From contig JACQEV010000252.1 in assembly GCA_016200385.1 (NCBI GenBank), positions 1 through 8,760 of the forward strand: DNA of 8,760 nt, written 5' to 3'. The translations under genes were made by a program, and so were the position numbers. Below, one piece after another: positions 1-5,442 of this stretch (position 1 is the stretch's first letter; each line of letters starts with the position of its first letter). This DNA comes from Candidatus Methylomirabilota bacterium. Lineage in GTDB: Bacteria > Methylomirabilota > Methylomirabilia > Methylomirabilales > Methylomirabilaceae. Below the pieces are notes generated by a model, which made no database searches, had not been told where the DNA came from, and saw nothing but the letters and a program-made list of their open reading frames with translations.

Positions 1-140
1 AGTGTCGGCCACGCCGGGATCCCCCGAGCCGCCAGGATTGCGCCCATGAAGGCAAAGGGAAGCGCGAAGATAGTGTGAGGGAACTTGATCAGCTCGAGGA
101 ACAGGCCTGTCTTCCGAATAACCGGCCGGAGGACGTTCAC
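1..140 (-). CDS. ubiA: UbiA/MqnP-type polyprenyltransferase, N-terminal 46 codons (partial)
   Basis: This is the start of a membrane prenyltransferase that runs off the left edge. From a GTG at 140 it reads as a short basic N-terminus followed by IKFPHTIFALPFAFMGA, the typical opening of the first transmembrane helix in UbiA-family enzymes, especially the MqnP-like branch. The family attaches a polyprenyl tail to an aromatic quinone precursor in the inner membrane. Its GTG overlaps the TGA of the upstream methyltransferase (GTGA), so the two are translationally coupled and share a quinone pathway. The catalytic Asp-rich motifs lie outside the window, so ubiquinone and menaquinone (MqnP) branches cannot be separated. 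The family call is fairly safe; the exact substrate is inference. Confidence 0.75.
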   Translation of the reverse strand, partial: MNVLRPVIRKTGLFLELIKFPHTIFALPFAFMGAILAARGIPAWPT

Positions 141-859
141 CCCAACTTCTTCCCCACATGCAGTGTGACGATCCCGCCAGTCAGGGCGCGGCAGCGGACA
201 TCGTGGAAGCCCACTTCCTCCATCAGTCTGCCGAGCTCCCGGGGAGAGGGAAAGACGGACACGGAGGCTGGAAGATAACTATAGGCCGCCCGATCCCCAG
301 AGATCAGACCGCCCAGCCATGGCAGCACCCGCTGGAAATAGAAGCGGTAGAGCCGCCCGAAGAGTGGGCCCTGGGGCATGGCGAACTCCAGGATGATCCC
401 CCGGCCCCCGGGCCGTAGCACTCGGTTCAGCTCGGCGAGCCCCCGCTTTCGATCCACCAGATTGCGGATGCCGAAGGCGACGGTGGCCGCATCGAAGATG
501 TTGGAGTCGAATGGGAGGGCCTCGGCCGACCCTGCTTGCAGCCTGATGCGCTCTTTCAGGCCCGCCTGGGCCACCTTCCTCGCCGCCAAACGAATCATGG
601 GCAGACAAAAGTCCACTCCCACAATGGACTTGGCTGAAGGAAATTGTCTGGCCAATTCGAGGGCGACGTCGGCGGTTCCGGTGCACACATCCACCGCCAG
701 CCCACCCGCAGGGAGTTGGGCCTGAGCCACCGCCTCCCGTCGCCAGTAGCGATCCCGGCCGGCACTCAGGAGGCGATTGAGGAGATCGTATCGGTGCGCG
801 ATGCCGCCAAACATCCGACGGATGGCATCCCCATCCTCTCCTCTTCCGCTCCCGTCCAT
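137..859 (-). CDS. ubiE: UbiE/MenG quinone C-methyltransferase
   Basis: This is a 240-aa class I SAM-dependent methyltransferase that C-methylates demethylmenaquinone and/or the ubiquinone benzoquinol intermediate. The SAM-binding motif I is VDVCTGTADVA (about residues 56-66). An acidic GVDF follows at 81-84, then the family-diagnostic AFGIRNLVDR (128-137), LNRVLRPGG (144-152) and LEFAMP (157-162). The N-terminal MFGGIAHRYDLLNRLLSAGRD matches the UbiE opening. Length is normal for the family. The ATG is preceded by AAGGA about 9 nt upstream. It lies 28 nt after a lytic transglycosylase gene and overlaps the downstream ubiA-like start by 4 nt. Whether ubiquinone, menaquinone or both are made cannot be decided here. 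Confidence 0.93.
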   Translation of the reverse strand: MDGSGRGEDGDAIRRMFGGIAHRYDLLNRLLSAGRDRYWRREAVAQAQLPAGGLAVDVCTGTADVALELARQFPSAKSIVGVDFCLPMIRLAARKVAQAGLKERIRLQAGSAEALPFDSNIFDAATVAFGIRNLVDRKRGLAELNRVLRPGGRGIILEFAMPQGPLFGRLYRFYFQRVLPWLGGLISGDRAAYSYLPASVSVFPSPRELGRLMEEVGFHDVRCRALTGGIVTLHVGKKLG

Positions 860-887
860 GCGATCGGGTCCTTAGATTCCACGTGGG

Positions 888-1565
888 CTACCCGGAAGGG
901 CGGTAGCCCGCCTCGAAGGTCACGACGCTGCCATCCATCGCCCGCCGACGCTCCTGCAGGCGATTGTAGCAATCCATCACCTTTCGGACATACTGATCTC
1001 TGTCCTCGAACCCGGGGCGGCGCGCCGAATCGCCGTAATAATAGACCAGCAACGAGGTGCGCATATCATCCCGGTTTTGGACGAGAGTGGCCTTCAGATA
1101 CTTCAACGCAGTGTCCAGATTCAAGTGAACGTCATAGAGGTCATCGGGCCGGCTCACTGCGCCGGGGTTGAACGCCCTGGCGGTCCCGAACATGAGCTGC
1201 CCTAAGCCCCTGGCGTTCTTCGGAGACTTGGCCACCACGCGAAAGGAAGACTCGACGGCGACCACCGAGAACAGAAGGTCGGAGTCCACCTCATTCTCCG
1301 CGGCCAGGCTTTTGATCTTGGCAATCAAGTATCGACGGAGATAGGGATCGTCCCGCACCGATTCGTATTCCTTCATCACACTGTCGTAGACGGCGTCGTA
1401 GCCCTCGAGCTCGGGCGTCCCTACCCGCCCGTGCAGTGCCAACGTGGAGACCCCCAACGTCAGGGCGACGATGGCAAGGACTACGATCCAGACCTGATAC
1501 CGTCGCTCCACCTCCTGGTACAGCCGAAGCTTTCGCTGTGGAATCAGGGGAATCGTCTCATACAT
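888..1565 (-). CDS. Membrane-anchored SLT-type lytic transglycosylase
   Basis: A 225-aa protein with an N-terminal membrane anchor (about residues 24-44) and a lysozyme-like soluble lytic transglycosylase domain. Such enzymes cleave the MurNAc-GlcNAc bond of peptidoglycan, giving 1,6-anhydro ends, on the periplasmic side. The SLT signature is visible: VVAVESSF, with catalytic Glu near residue 105, followed by ARGLGQLMFGTA (118-129). The usual AYNxG motif is diverged to LLVYYYGDS (172-180). I chose the ATG at 1565 rather than one six codons upstream because AAGGAGG lies 8 nt before it; the upstream ATG would place this ribosome site inside the gene. It is first in a likely unit with ubiE and ubiA. 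A functional link to quinone synthesis is not apparent. Confidence 0.85.
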   Translation of the reverse strand: MYETIPLIPQRKLRLYQEVERRYQVWIVVLAIVALTLGVSTLALHGRVGTPELEGYDAVYDSVMKEYESVRDDPYLRRYLIAKIKSLAAENEVDSDLLFSVVAVESSFRVVAKSPKNARGLGQLMFGTARAFNPGAVSRPDDLYDVHLNLDTALKYLKATLVQNRDDMRTSLLVYYYGDSARRPGFEDRDQYVRKVMDCYNRLQERRRAMDGSVVTFEAGYRPSG

Positions 1566-1588
1566 CGATGTGCCCTCCTTCATTGAAT

Positions 1589-1616
1589 GGGGGCTGCCTA
1601 GACCCGCAGGGCCCCC
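1589..1616 (-). promoter_or_regulatory. GC-rich hairpin in the 5' leader of the lytic transglycosylase gene
   Basis: In the minus-strand RNA, GGGGG and CTGC (separated by a two-base CC bulge) can pair with GCAG and CCCCC around an 8-nt loop. The hairpin sits about 9 nt upstream of the AAGGAGG ribosome site. No U-tract follows, so it is not a standard terminator; it may affect stability or translation. Upstream, TTGACC (1661-1666) is the only -35-like box I see, and its -10 partner is poor. Confidence 0.35.
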
Positions 1617-1664
1617 TCTTCCAACTCAGGCCGGGGGTTGAATGAATGTCGTGACGTTTTGGTC

Positions 1665-1699
1665 AAAATGAAAACCCCCTGGCGTCTTACCCCAGAGGG
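1665..1699 (-). terminator. Intrinsic terminator of the TPR-M48 unit
   Basis: Read on the minus strand, CCCTCTGG pairs with CCAGGGGG (8 bp, one G-U) across a 9-nt loop, followed at once by TTTTCATTTT. This is a good Rho-independent terminator. It separates the upstream M48 protease transcript from the downstream lytic transglycosylase-ubiE-ubiA unit. Confidence 0.75.
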
Positions 1700-1747
1700 C
1701 CAAGCGGCTTTCCCCACTCCGCGATTCCATGCACGACATGAACACTC

Positions 1748-1906
1748 TCAGGCGGACATCTGAAGCGCCTCCACGTTCCTACCGGACTTGACCTTCTGGG
1801 TGGTGTAGATAATGCGTTGCTTTGAATGATCTTAGGGAATCATGACCATCTTTCTCATCATCTCATCCTCCGTCTTGTGACAGATGACTTCAATTCGGGG
1901 AGAGCT
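1748..1906 (-). pseudogene. Small coding-like frame interrupted by an in-frame TAA
   Basis: In the M48 to terminator gap, one minus-strand frame stays open except for a single TAA (1832-1834). Before it the frame reads IEVICHKTEDEMMRKMVMIP; after it, DHSKQRIIYTTQKVKSGR then NVEALQMSA and TGA. Third positions are mostly G or C on both sides, as in the neighbouring genes. GGAGG lies 5 nt before tandem ATGs at 1856-1861, which would give only a nine-codon peptide. It may be a decayed small gene, a sequencing or assembly error, or chance. I do not recognise the family. Confidence 0.3.
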
Positions 1907-2948
1907 TCAGGCGCTGGCCCCCACTCCCCCCATCAGGAGAGGGCGCCAGGAATTTCACCTGATCCCCCTCGCGAAAGACCGTCGCCTCCTTGATCCCATT
2001 CAGGTTGGCTATCTCCCAGGCCAATTGCTGATCGCCCAGAATATCCTTGGCCACGCTCGCTGGAGTATCCCCACCTTTAGCAGCGTAGATTTTTAAGCGC
2101 CGGTTATCCTGCTTCGCACCGTAGAGCAGGCCATCGAGGTGCGCTTTGTACTCATTCGCCTTCACCTCGAGGCTCCCGCCACCCTGCTCGACGAGAATGG
2201 ATGACATCGTTTCGGCCTTCACGATGCGGTCCGTCGTCTCCGGATGGGTCCCCTGAAAGCCATGATACCCGAGGGCTTCCAGTCGCTCCTTCACCTTCAT
2301 CGCCTTGAGGAAGGTGACCATTTCCCTGGGATCGTACCCGGCGCGATAGGCCGTGCGAAGTCCCAGATCGTCCGCCTCCAACTCCGCCTCCCGACCATAT
2401 CCCAGGAGGACATGATCGAAGAGCGCGGTCGAAACCATGGCCCAGTTCCCCGCGTTCTCCCGACCCCCCGGACTGAGCGCCATCAGACCCAACGACAGGA
2501 TCTGCGCGCCAAACGCCTTTGTGAGTTGCTTCGCCGCGTGGCGGGCGGTCGCGTGGCCGATTTCGTGGCCGAGGACCCCTGCGAGCTGGGCCTCGGTGTT
2601 CAGCATCCCCAGCATCCCTCGGGTGATATAGATGTAGCCGCCCGGCAGGGCCATGGCGTTGACTTCTGGGATATCGATGATCTTGAAGCTGTAGCGGAAA
2701 CTGGTCGGGCCAATCCCCTCCAGCAGCCGCTGGCCGATCGATTCGACATACGCCTGTAGCTCCTGGTGCCGGTACCGTCCGAAGCGTCTGAGGATTTCTT
2801 CATCAGCCTTTTTGCCGATCTCGTTCTCTTCGGCTTCAGAGATGATCGTGAAGCCGTATGCGCGTCGAGGGTGGGGGAACGCAAGGAGTGCCCCCACGAG
2901 AAAAAACAGGATAAAAGCAGGTCCGCCGATCCCACTCCTGAACTTCAT
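1890..2948 (-). CDS. Secreted M48 zinc metalloprotease with C-terminal LysM-like domain (BepA/Oma1-related)
   Basis: A 352-aa protein with an N-terminal hydrophobic signal (about residues 8-31), so probably periplasmic or lipid-bilayer associated. The M48 core is clear: NAMALPGGYIYITRGML (97-113), the zinc motif HEIGH (128-132), and GREAELEADDLG (185-196), in which Glu189 is the likely third zinc ligand. HPETTDR near 235 is also typical of BepA-like peptidases, which degrade misassembled outer-membrane proteins. Residues about 285-336 (IYAAKGGDTPASVAKDILGD onward, ending FREGDQVKFL) resemble a LysM module and may bind peptidoglycan. BepA itself has TPRs at this end; here a separate TPR protein is encoded 11 nt upstream. 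Catalytic and zinc residues look intact. The exact substrate is unknown. Confidence 0.9.
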   Translation of the reverse strand: MKFRSGIGGPAFILFFLVGALLAFPHPRRAYGFTIISEAEENEIGKKADEEILRRFGRYRHQELQAYVESIGQRLLEGIGPTSFRYSFKIIDIPEVNAMALPGGYIYITRGMLGMLNTEAQLAGVLGHEIGHATARHAAKQLTKAFGAQILSLGLMALSPGGRENAGNWAMVSTALFDHVLLGYGREAELEADDLGLRTAYRAGYDPREMVTFLKAMKVKERLEALGYHGFQGTHPETTDRIVKAETMSSILVEQGGGSLEVKANEYKAHLDGLLYGAKQDNRRLKIYAAKGGDTPASVAKDILGDQQLAWEIANLNGIKEATVFREGDQVKFLAPSPDGGSGGQRLKLSPN

Positions 2949-2959
2949 AACCCAAATCC

Positions 2960-3406
2960 CTATCGAAGGCGTGACTCCACGGCCTTGATATTCTGCCGGG
3001 CCTTTTCGGCCAGTGGGCCCTTTGGCATGTACTTCAGATACAGCTTGTACTCTTTCAGCGCCTTGCGGTAAAGAGCCTTATCGTCTACGCCCAACTTGGC
3101 CTTCGTGTGATACGAAAGGCCCAGATGATAGTGTGCCTCGGCGAAGTCGCTCCGAAGCTTGACCGCCTGTTCATACTCGGCAATGGCCTGGTCGAGATCA
3201 GCGAACATCCGCTGATGGTACACAACTCCGAGTTCATAGTGCGCCTCTGCCGTCGTCGTTCGGTCGGGCAGCGGCTTCCGCTCCGCTGCGGGCGGCTTGC
3301 CTTCGACGCCGAGGGCTGACACAATGAGCGTGAGGACAATCACCCCTGCAGCAGCGCCGCGAAAACACCGCAAGCCCACCCTGCTCTTCGGGCTTTTCGA
3401 TCTCAC
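2960..3406 (-). CDS. Exported small TPR-repeat protein
   Basis: A 148-aa protein with a basic N-terminus and a hydrophobic segment (about 18-34, GAAAGVIVLTLIVSALG), a signal peptide or anchor. It then carries about two tetratricopeptide repeats: AEAHYELGVVYHQ with AIAEYEQAVKL (53-84), and AEAHYHLGLSYH with ALKEYKLYLKYMP (89-128). TPRs are protein-docking modules. Its stop is 11 nt before the M48 protease start, so the two are probably cotranscribed, and it may serve as an adaptor like the TPR half of BepA (inference). The start is uncertain: the GTG at 3406 has no well-placed ribosome site. GGGAGG sits about 6 nt before an in-frame CTG at 3416-3418, which could be the true start. Confidence 0.8.
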   Translation of the reverse strand: MRSKSPKSRVGLRCFRGAAAGVIVLTLIVSALGVEGKPPAAERKPLPDRTTTAEAHYELGVVYHQRMFADLDQAIAEYEQAVKLRSDFAEAHYHLGLSYHTKAKLGVDDKALYRKALKEYKLYLKYMPKGPLAEKARQNIKAVESRLR

Positions 3407-3489
3407 CCCAATCGACAGTCTTCCCCTCCCGGACGTTTCTGCCCGCCCACTGTCTCCGATCTTCCTGACTCTTGAAGCGGCCCGACGAC

Positions 3490-3672
3490 CTACGCGGCTT
3501 TGCGCTTCAGACTACGCTTGCTCTTCGGCTCTGCTGAACGCCATCTCTCCTGCCGGAGAGCAGCCATATCCCGACGCGCTCTTAAGGCAGCGCCCTCTCG
3601 TATCGCCCGGATCTCGTCTTCACTGAACCCGGCGAACCGTGTGCCGCCGAACCAACTGATCGGGTTATCCAT
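3490..3672 (-). CDS. Small basic protein of unknown function (60 aa)
   Basis: The product begins MDNPISWFGGTRFAGFSEDE, continues as a charged, probably helical segment (EIRAIREGAALRARRDMAAL), and ends in a strongly basic tail (KSKRSLKRKAA). It has no signal peptide, membrane segment or cysteine. The basic tail suggests nucleic-acid or acidic-partner binding, but that is inference. AGAGG is placed about 6 nt before the ATG, and a stronger AAAGGAGGTGA lies further upstream, which supports translation. It is first in line before the TPR and M48 genes (83-nt gap), downstream of a strong promoter and a long leader. I do not recognise the family. Confidence 0.6.
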   Translation of the reverse strand: MDNPISWFGGTRFAGFSEDEIRAIREGAALRARRDMAALRQERWRSAEPKSKRSLKRKAA

Positions 3673-3698
3673 CCTTGTCCTCTCTCACCTCCTTTCAG

Positions 3699-3717
3699 AA
3701 AAAAAAGCAGCCACTGC
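3699..3717 (-). terminator. Weak hairpin plus eight-U tract upstream of the 60-aa gene (possible attenuator)
   Basis: On the minus strand, GCAG-TGG-CTGC is followed directly by eight T residues. The stem has only 4 bp (5 with a G-U pair), weak for a terminator, but the U-tract is excellent. It lies at the end of a long leader, just before the ribosome site of the 60-aa gene. It could end a short RNA or attenuate the operon. Confidence 0.3.
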
Positions 3718-3742
3718 CGAGATCGAGAATCTGATGGTGCTG

Positions 3743-3846
3743 GTACCGTTCCAACTATATATGGCGACCTTGCCCTTCCGCGCGGTCGCGACCATCTTGC
3801 CATAAGGGACGCCGCTCACATTCGGCTCATCAAGTTGGAACGGCAC
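3743..3846. repeat. Inverted-repeat (MITE-like) element, copy 1
   Basis: A 104-bp element bounded by inverted ends: GTACCGTTCCAACT at 3743-3756 and the complement of GTGCCGTTCCAACT at 3833-3846. Its left 53 bp match copy 2 with about five differences, including an internal GCGGTCGCGACCAT block; the right 29 bp also match well. It has no coding capacity for a transposase, so it would be non-autonomous if mobile. As RNA it could fold into a long hairpin. Clear flanking target duplications are not evident. Confidence 0.75.
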
Positions 3847-3913
3847 TGGTAAGTGGAAGTTTGGGCCAGCCGTCTGGCCCGGAAGACCACCGGAGGGTAA
3901 ATAAGGTCTGGAT

Positions 3914-3941
3914 ATCCGAGTCGCGGGGATAAAATCCGAGT
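3914..3941. repeat. Two direct copies of ATCCGAGT, 20 bp apart
   Basis: ATCCGAGT occurs at 3914-3921 and 3934-3941, with related GATA-containing sequence before each. Starts are 20 bp apart, about two helical turns, which could suit a dimeric DNA-binding protein. They lie about 70-100 bp inside the predicted leader. This could be chance. Confidence 0.25.
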
Positions 3942-4018
3942 GAAATCGCTACCCCTCTTTGAGGGTGATTCTACACGCTCTCCCTTCGATCACCGGGCTG
4001 CAAAGTTTTATTTAGTTC

Positions 4019-4047
4019 CTTATACCACCCTTTATCCAGGATGTCAA
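4019..4047 (-). promoter_or_regulatory. Near-consensus sigma70-type promoter, minus strand
   Basis: On the minus strand TTGACA (4042-4047) and TATAAG (4019-4024) are separated by exactly 17 bp. It points toward the 60-aa, TPR and M48 genes, with no gene for about 340 bp downstream. Confidence 0.6.
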
Positions 4048-4243
4048 GACATTACGCCGCATAGCGTCAAATAAGACCGGAGACTGGAACTACCAGACGT
4101 TGTAGGGACCTCACGTCCCCCCCCTTCTTCCTGTGTCAATGGTAGGATAACACACCATCGCATGGGTCCTCGCAACGCCAGCAAAGTCGATCACCCGGTC
4201 CTTTGAGAGGTTCAGCCCTGACTCGGCGCGTCGATCGAGCAAC
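4048..4243. other. Spacer between promoter and tRNA-Thr; no gene recognised
   Basis: This stretch has no convincing open frame or RNA gene. A small GGGAC/GTCCC hairpin with a 5-nt loop occurs near 4106-4120, beside a run of C. It is downstream of the tRNA on the minus strand, but there is no U-tract to make a clear terminator. Confidence 0.4.
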
Positions 4244-4319
4244 TGGAGCCGGCGGGGGGACTTGAACCCTCGACCTGCTGATTACGAATCAGCTGCTCTG
4301 CCAACTGAGCTACGCCGGC
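4244..4319 (-). tRNA. tRNA-Thr (anticodon CGU)
   Basis: A complete 76-nt cloverleaf. The acceptor stem is GCCGGCG/CGCCGGC, the D-stem GCTC/GAGC, the anticodon stem GCTGA/TCAGC with loop TTCGTAA (anticodon CGT), and the T-loop TTCAAGT. Discriminator T and an encoded CCA follow. It reads ACG threonine codons. The T-stem GAGGG/CCCCC has one A-C mismatch; many bacterial copies of this tRNA have a fully paired stem. It has its own promoter just upstream. Confidence 0.95.
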
Positions 4320-4333
4320 GCTCAGGTCAAGTT

Positions 4334-4362
4334 ACTATACCCAAGGGTCTCTGAGCTGTCAA
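4334..4362 (-). promoter_or_regulatory. Near-consensus promoter of tRNA-Thr
   Basis: On the minus strand TTGACA (4357-4362) and TATAGT (4334-4339) are 17 bp apart, about 15 bp before the mature tRNA 5' end. Initiation would fall near 4327, leaving a very short 5' leader for RNase P to remove. Confidence 0.8.
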
Positions 4363-4397
4363 GACAAGGCGCCCTTTTCTTTTGCTGTCGAGATCAG

Positions 4398-4403
4398 TAT
4401 AAT
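4398..4403 (+). promoter_or_regulatory. Perfect -10 box upstream of the Rieske gene
   Basis: TATAAT lies 36 bp before the chosen ATG at 4440. At the right distance upstream only a poor TTTTCT is found as -35. It faces away from the tRNA promoter, making the pair divergent. Confidence 0.4.
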
Positions 4404-4439
4404 CACGCTACTTTGGAGAACCAAGGATGGCAAGGCGAG

Positions 4440-4805
4440 ATGTCAAGAAATCCCATTGAACAGCAAGTGGTGCGTGTCGAGGAGCTTCAACCGGGCTGCA
4501 CGAAAAAGTTCATTCTGAATTGGAACGGGCAGCCGGTCGAGGGATTTGTTGTCAACTATCGCGGGAGCTTTTACGCGTATCTCAATCGGTGTTGCCACAT
4601 TCCGATGCCTATGGACTGGTTTGAAAACGAATTCTTGTCTGAGGATGGCCGCTTCATCATCTGCGCCACCCACGGCGCCACATACGATCCCGCTACCGGT
4701 GAATGCGTGGCCGGACCGTGTCCTGGAGAATACCTCGAGCGGCTGTCTGTTCAGGTCGTGGATGGAAACATCATCGTCGCGTGTCCAGCCGCGAAGGCGA
4801 GCTAG
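4440..4805 (+). CDS. Small Rieske [2Fe-2S] ferredoxin-like protein
   Basis: A soluble single-domain Rieske protein of 121 aa with no signal peptide or membrane anchor, expected to be a cytoplasmic electron carrier. The cluster motifs are NRCCH (ligands Cys51 and His53, with an extra Cys52 between) and CATHGATYD (Cys75 and His78). The spacing of 21 residues between the motifs is a little longer than in many Rieske ferredoxins. The conserved DPATGECVAGPCPG (83-96) follows. An in-frame TTG lies at 4413, but the ATG at 4440 has AAGG just upstream, begins closer to the domain and follows the TATAAT. The TAG stop overlaps the first base of repeat copy 2. A SnoaL-like gene follows 172 bp later. The redox partner is unknown, and no oxygenase subunit is nearby. 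Confidence 0.85.
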   Translation: MSRNPIEQQVVRVEELQPGCTKKFILNWNGQPVEGFVVNYRGSFYAYLNRCCHIPMPMDWFENEFLSEDGRFIICATHGATYDPATGECVAGPCPGEYLERLSVQVVDGNIIVACPAAKAS

Positions 4806-4923
4806 TACCGTTCCAACTATGTATGGCGACTGTGCCGTTCCGAGCGGTCGCGACCATTGCCGCCTCGTACGGGCGACCCGTCGGGTCGCCCCTACCATTC
4901 GGTGCATCACGTTGGAACGGCAC
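4805..4923. repeat. Inverted-repeat (MITE-like) element, copy 2, with different palindromic core
   Basis: A 119-bp element bounded by GTACCGTTCCAACT (4805-4818) and the complement of GTGCCGTTCCAAC (4911-4923), in the same orientation as copy 1. The middle differs from copy 1 and holds a near-perfect palindrome with 10-bp arms (GGGCGACCCG, one T, CGGGTCGCCC; 4871-4891). It separates the Rieske and SnoaL-like genes. As RNA it would form a stable hairpin but lacks a U-tract, so it may act as an RNA-stability or partial-termination element. Confidence 0.75.
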
Positions 4924-4977
4924 GAGAATACGGCGGGCTTGGACGTCGAACACTGAGACCAGAAAGGGAGAGGGTTC

Positions 4978-5409
4978 ATGACCACACCCGAGCAAGAACA
5001 ACTCCAGGTGCTGGAGGTCAACGCCAACTTCTATCGAGCCTTTGAAAGCCTGGATATCCAGCGAATGGGGGCTGTGTGGGCAAGAGGAGACCATGTCAAT
5101 TGCATACACCCAGGGTGGTCGATGCTTTCGGGATGGGAGGCGGTGAGAGCGAGCTGGGAGATGATCTTCTCCAATACCAAGGAAATCCGCTTTACCCTGA
5201 CCGATGTCCGGGTGCAAATCCGTGGCCCATTGGCGTGGGTGGTCTTGACGGAAAACCTCCTCTCCCACGTCCAACAAGATGTGACCGCAACTACGCTCTT
5301 ATCAACCAACATCTATGAGAAGACCGACGGCATCTGGCAGATGGTCCACCATCACGCCTCACATGTCTTCTCGAGCCGCACCGGGTCCGATAAGGAAGTC
5401 ACCCACTAA
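4978..5409 (+). CDS. SnoaL/NTF2-like fold protein (DUF4440/SnoaL-like)
   Basis: A 143-aa protein with the alpha-plus-beta cone pattern of the NTF2-like superfamily. The N-terminal helix contains ANFYRAFESLDIQRMGAVWA (16-35), followed by HPGWSMLSGWEAVRASW (44-60) and a C-terminal strand IWQMVHHHASHV (119-130). This set is characteristic of the SnoaL-like branch related to ketosteroid isomerase. Members vary from small-molecule isomerases or hydrolases to binding proteins, so no reaction can be assigned. There is no signal peptide. GGGAGAGGG lies just before the ATG, giving a clear ribosome site. It follows the Rieske gene on the same strand across repeat copy 2 and may be cotranscribed. Confidence 0.8.
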   Translation: MTTPEQEQLQVLEVNANFYRAFESLDIQRMGAVWARGDHVNCIHPGWSMLSGWEAVRASWEMIFSNTKEIRFTLTDVRVQIRGPLAWVVLTENLLSHVQQDVTATTLLSTNIYEKTDGIWQMVHHHASHVFSSRTGSDKEVTH

Positions 5410-5442
5410 TGAATCGCGTCGCCTGCCCTGTGGATCGGGATT

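Larger units (their letters stand above)
3699..4012 (-). ncRNA. Predicted structured leader or small RNA from the 4019-4047 promoter
   Basis: No gene is recognisable here on either strand. From the promoter at 4019-4047, transcription would start near 4012 and run about 340 nt to the 60-aa gene. Visible pairings are GGTGAT/ATCACC (3964-3969 with 3989-3994), CCCTC/GAGGG (3953-3957 with 3961-3965), a perfect GGGCCAG/CTGGCCC hairpin with a 4-nt loop (3863-3880), and the whole inverted-repeat element at 3743-3846. The first two share bases 3964-3965 and so exclude each other. I found no match to riboswitch classes I can recall, nor to RNase P, tmRNA, SRP or 6S RNA landmarks. It could be a leader, a small RNA, or untranslated spacer. 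Confidence 0.35.

Noticed and set aside
279..686. Open frames on both strands within the ubiE region.
   Set aside because: They are shadows of ubiE, which has all family motifs, and their peptides are low-complexity.
1675..1730. Minus-strand GGGGAAAGCC and GGGGTAAGACGCC recall parts of a cyclic-di-GMP-I riboswitch.
   Set aside because: The conserved core and receptor helices are not arranged correctly, and the same bases form a good intrinsic terminator.
3699..4018. RNase P RNA, 6S RNA, tmRNA or SRP RNA in the gene-free stretch.
   Set aside because: None of their conserved core motifs could be found, and part of the stretch is the repeat element.
4443..5027. A long minus-strand open frame of 194 codons opposite the Rieske gene.
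   Set aside because: It is antisense to a clear Rieske domain, crosses repeat copy 2 and shows no domain or ribosome site.
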